Below, piece after piece: positions 32,474-32,657 of a stretch of 32,657 nucleotides of DNA. A program made the position numbers and the translations under genes. This stretch comes from Mollicutes bacterium. GTDB taxonomy: Bacteria > Bacillota_I > Bacilli_A > RFN20 > CAG-826. Position 1 is the stretch's first letter. Every line of letters begins with the position of its first letter. The stretch is from positions 1 through 32,657 of the forward strand of contig JALEXS010000042.1 in the NCBI GenBank assembly GCA_022780025.1. Direction: 5' to 3'. Below the pieces are notes generated by a model. The model saw only the letters and a list, made by a program, of their open reading frames with translations, was not told the DNA's origin and did no database searches.

Positions 32474-32503
32474 ATTGTAACTTAATAAAAATATTTGTAT
32501 CAA
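32474..32503 (-). promoter_or_regulatory. Candidate exoA promoter
   Basis: On the minus strand TTGATA (32503-32498) and TACAAT (32479-32474) are separated by 18 bases, a good vegetative match that starts transcription about 36 bases before the gene. Confidence 0.5.
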
Positions 32504-32533
32504 ATATAACACGAATAAGTTTGCGTTTCATAT

Positions 32534-32572
32534 TTGTAGGTCGATAAAAAAATAAAAGAACCCTATAATTAA
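32534..32572. repeat. Terminal inverted repeat of the right ISLre2-like element
   Basis: TTGTAGGTC at 32534-32542 and CCCTATAATTAA at 32561-32572 match in order the minus-strand sequence of 580-559. Here 18 bases separate the blocks, against one at the left copy, so the two ends of the element are not identical. It precedes the transposase start at 32601. Confidence 0.6.
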
Positions 32573-32598
32573 ATTTGCATATATAAAAAGAGGGTTCT
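32557..32598 (+). other. Stem-loop covering the transposase ribosome binding site
   Basis: AGAACCCT at 32557-32564 is the exact complement of AGGGTTCT at 32591-32598. The second arm includes AGAGGG, the likely Shine-Dalgarno, with the ATG at 32601. Formed in the RNA it would hide the ribosome binding site. Confidence 0.55.
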
Positions 32599-32600
32599 AT

Positions 32601-32657
32601 ATGAATATATTAGCAAATTTTAACGATAGTTTAACCGAATATTTTGAAAAAGTTGAT
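32601..32657 (+). CDS. Start of an ISLre2-like transposase (cut by window edge)
   Basis: The first 19 residues (MNILANFNDSLTEYFEKVD) of an open frame that leaves the window. By itself this is too short to assign. It is placed in the same family as the fragment at 1-552 because an element end with the same repeat blocks lies just upstream and it reads in the expected direction. Nothing can be said about its integrity. Confidence 0.45.
   Translation, partial: MNILANFNDSLTEYFEKVD

Noticed and set aside
1-32657. The whole window as a composite transposon between two ISLre2-like copies
   Set aside because: The interior is core chromosome in conserved Firmicute order, including thrS, rpsD, gmk and priA; chance placement or assembly breaks at repeats are far more likely.
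1-32657. Genetic code 4 (TGA as tryptophan)
   Set aside because: Several genes end at TGA in the family-appropriate place and tryptophans are encoded by TGG throughout.
1-32657. CRISPR array, tRNA or rRNA genes, prophage or toxin-antitoxin pair
   Set aside because: I saw no regularly spaced repeats, no tRNA-like cloverleaf, no rRNA sequence and no pair of small genes of that type.

Overview
The window is about 32.7 kb of very AT-rich bacterial DNA. It reads as a low-GC Gram-positive chromosome: AGGAGG-type ribosome binding sites, a T-box leader, a Bacillus-type conserved gene order, and TGA used as a real stop (1113-1115, 3254-3256 and the end of IS3 orfB). TGA as stop argues against Mycoplasma or Spiroplasma with genetic code 4. 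A Bacilli lineage close to Erysipelotrichia, Acholeplasma or uncultured gut RF39-like groups fits best; that placement is inference.

Layout. Both window edges lie in copies of one ISLre2/UPF0236-like insertion element: a transposase C-terminus at 1-552 and a transposase start at 32601, with shared end sequences. Positions 719-4279 hold a Nudix hydrolase and YfcE-type phosphoesterase pair, an unknown membrane protein overlapping an alpha/beta hydrolase, and a DUF523 gene overlapping an ECF transporter S component. Positions 4312-8643 are a glycogen pair, glgB then glgP, on the minus strand. Positions 8993-17797 match the conserved Bacillus-type gmk-priA-rsmB-rlmN-prpC-prkC-rpe block with rpmB on the opposite strand. 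rpoZ, def, fmt, rsgA and thiN are missing from their usual places, the rsmB homologue has lost its catalytic motifs, and the kinase has no transmembrane or PASTA part. Positions 17981-22607 carry pfkA, pyk and a T-box-controlled thrS. An apparently intact IS3/IS150-group element (about 22622-24135) sits directly after thrS. Then come a CvpA-family gene and gpmA (minus strand), galT (type 2), a heterodimeric ABC exporter pair, rpsD with a structured leader, and exonuclease III (minus strand).

Most of this is core metabolism and information processing: pfkA, gpmA and pyk in glycolysis, glgB and glgP in glycogen, galT in galactose use, thrS/rpsD/rpmB/rlmN in translation, priA and exoA in DNA maintenance. 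I found no defence system, CRISPR array, prophage or secondary-metabolite cluster. The most interesting observations are the pseudoenzyme-like RsmB, the stripped-down PrkC/PrpC pair, the gaps in the conserved block, predicted near-leaderless promoters, and the mobile-element boundaries.
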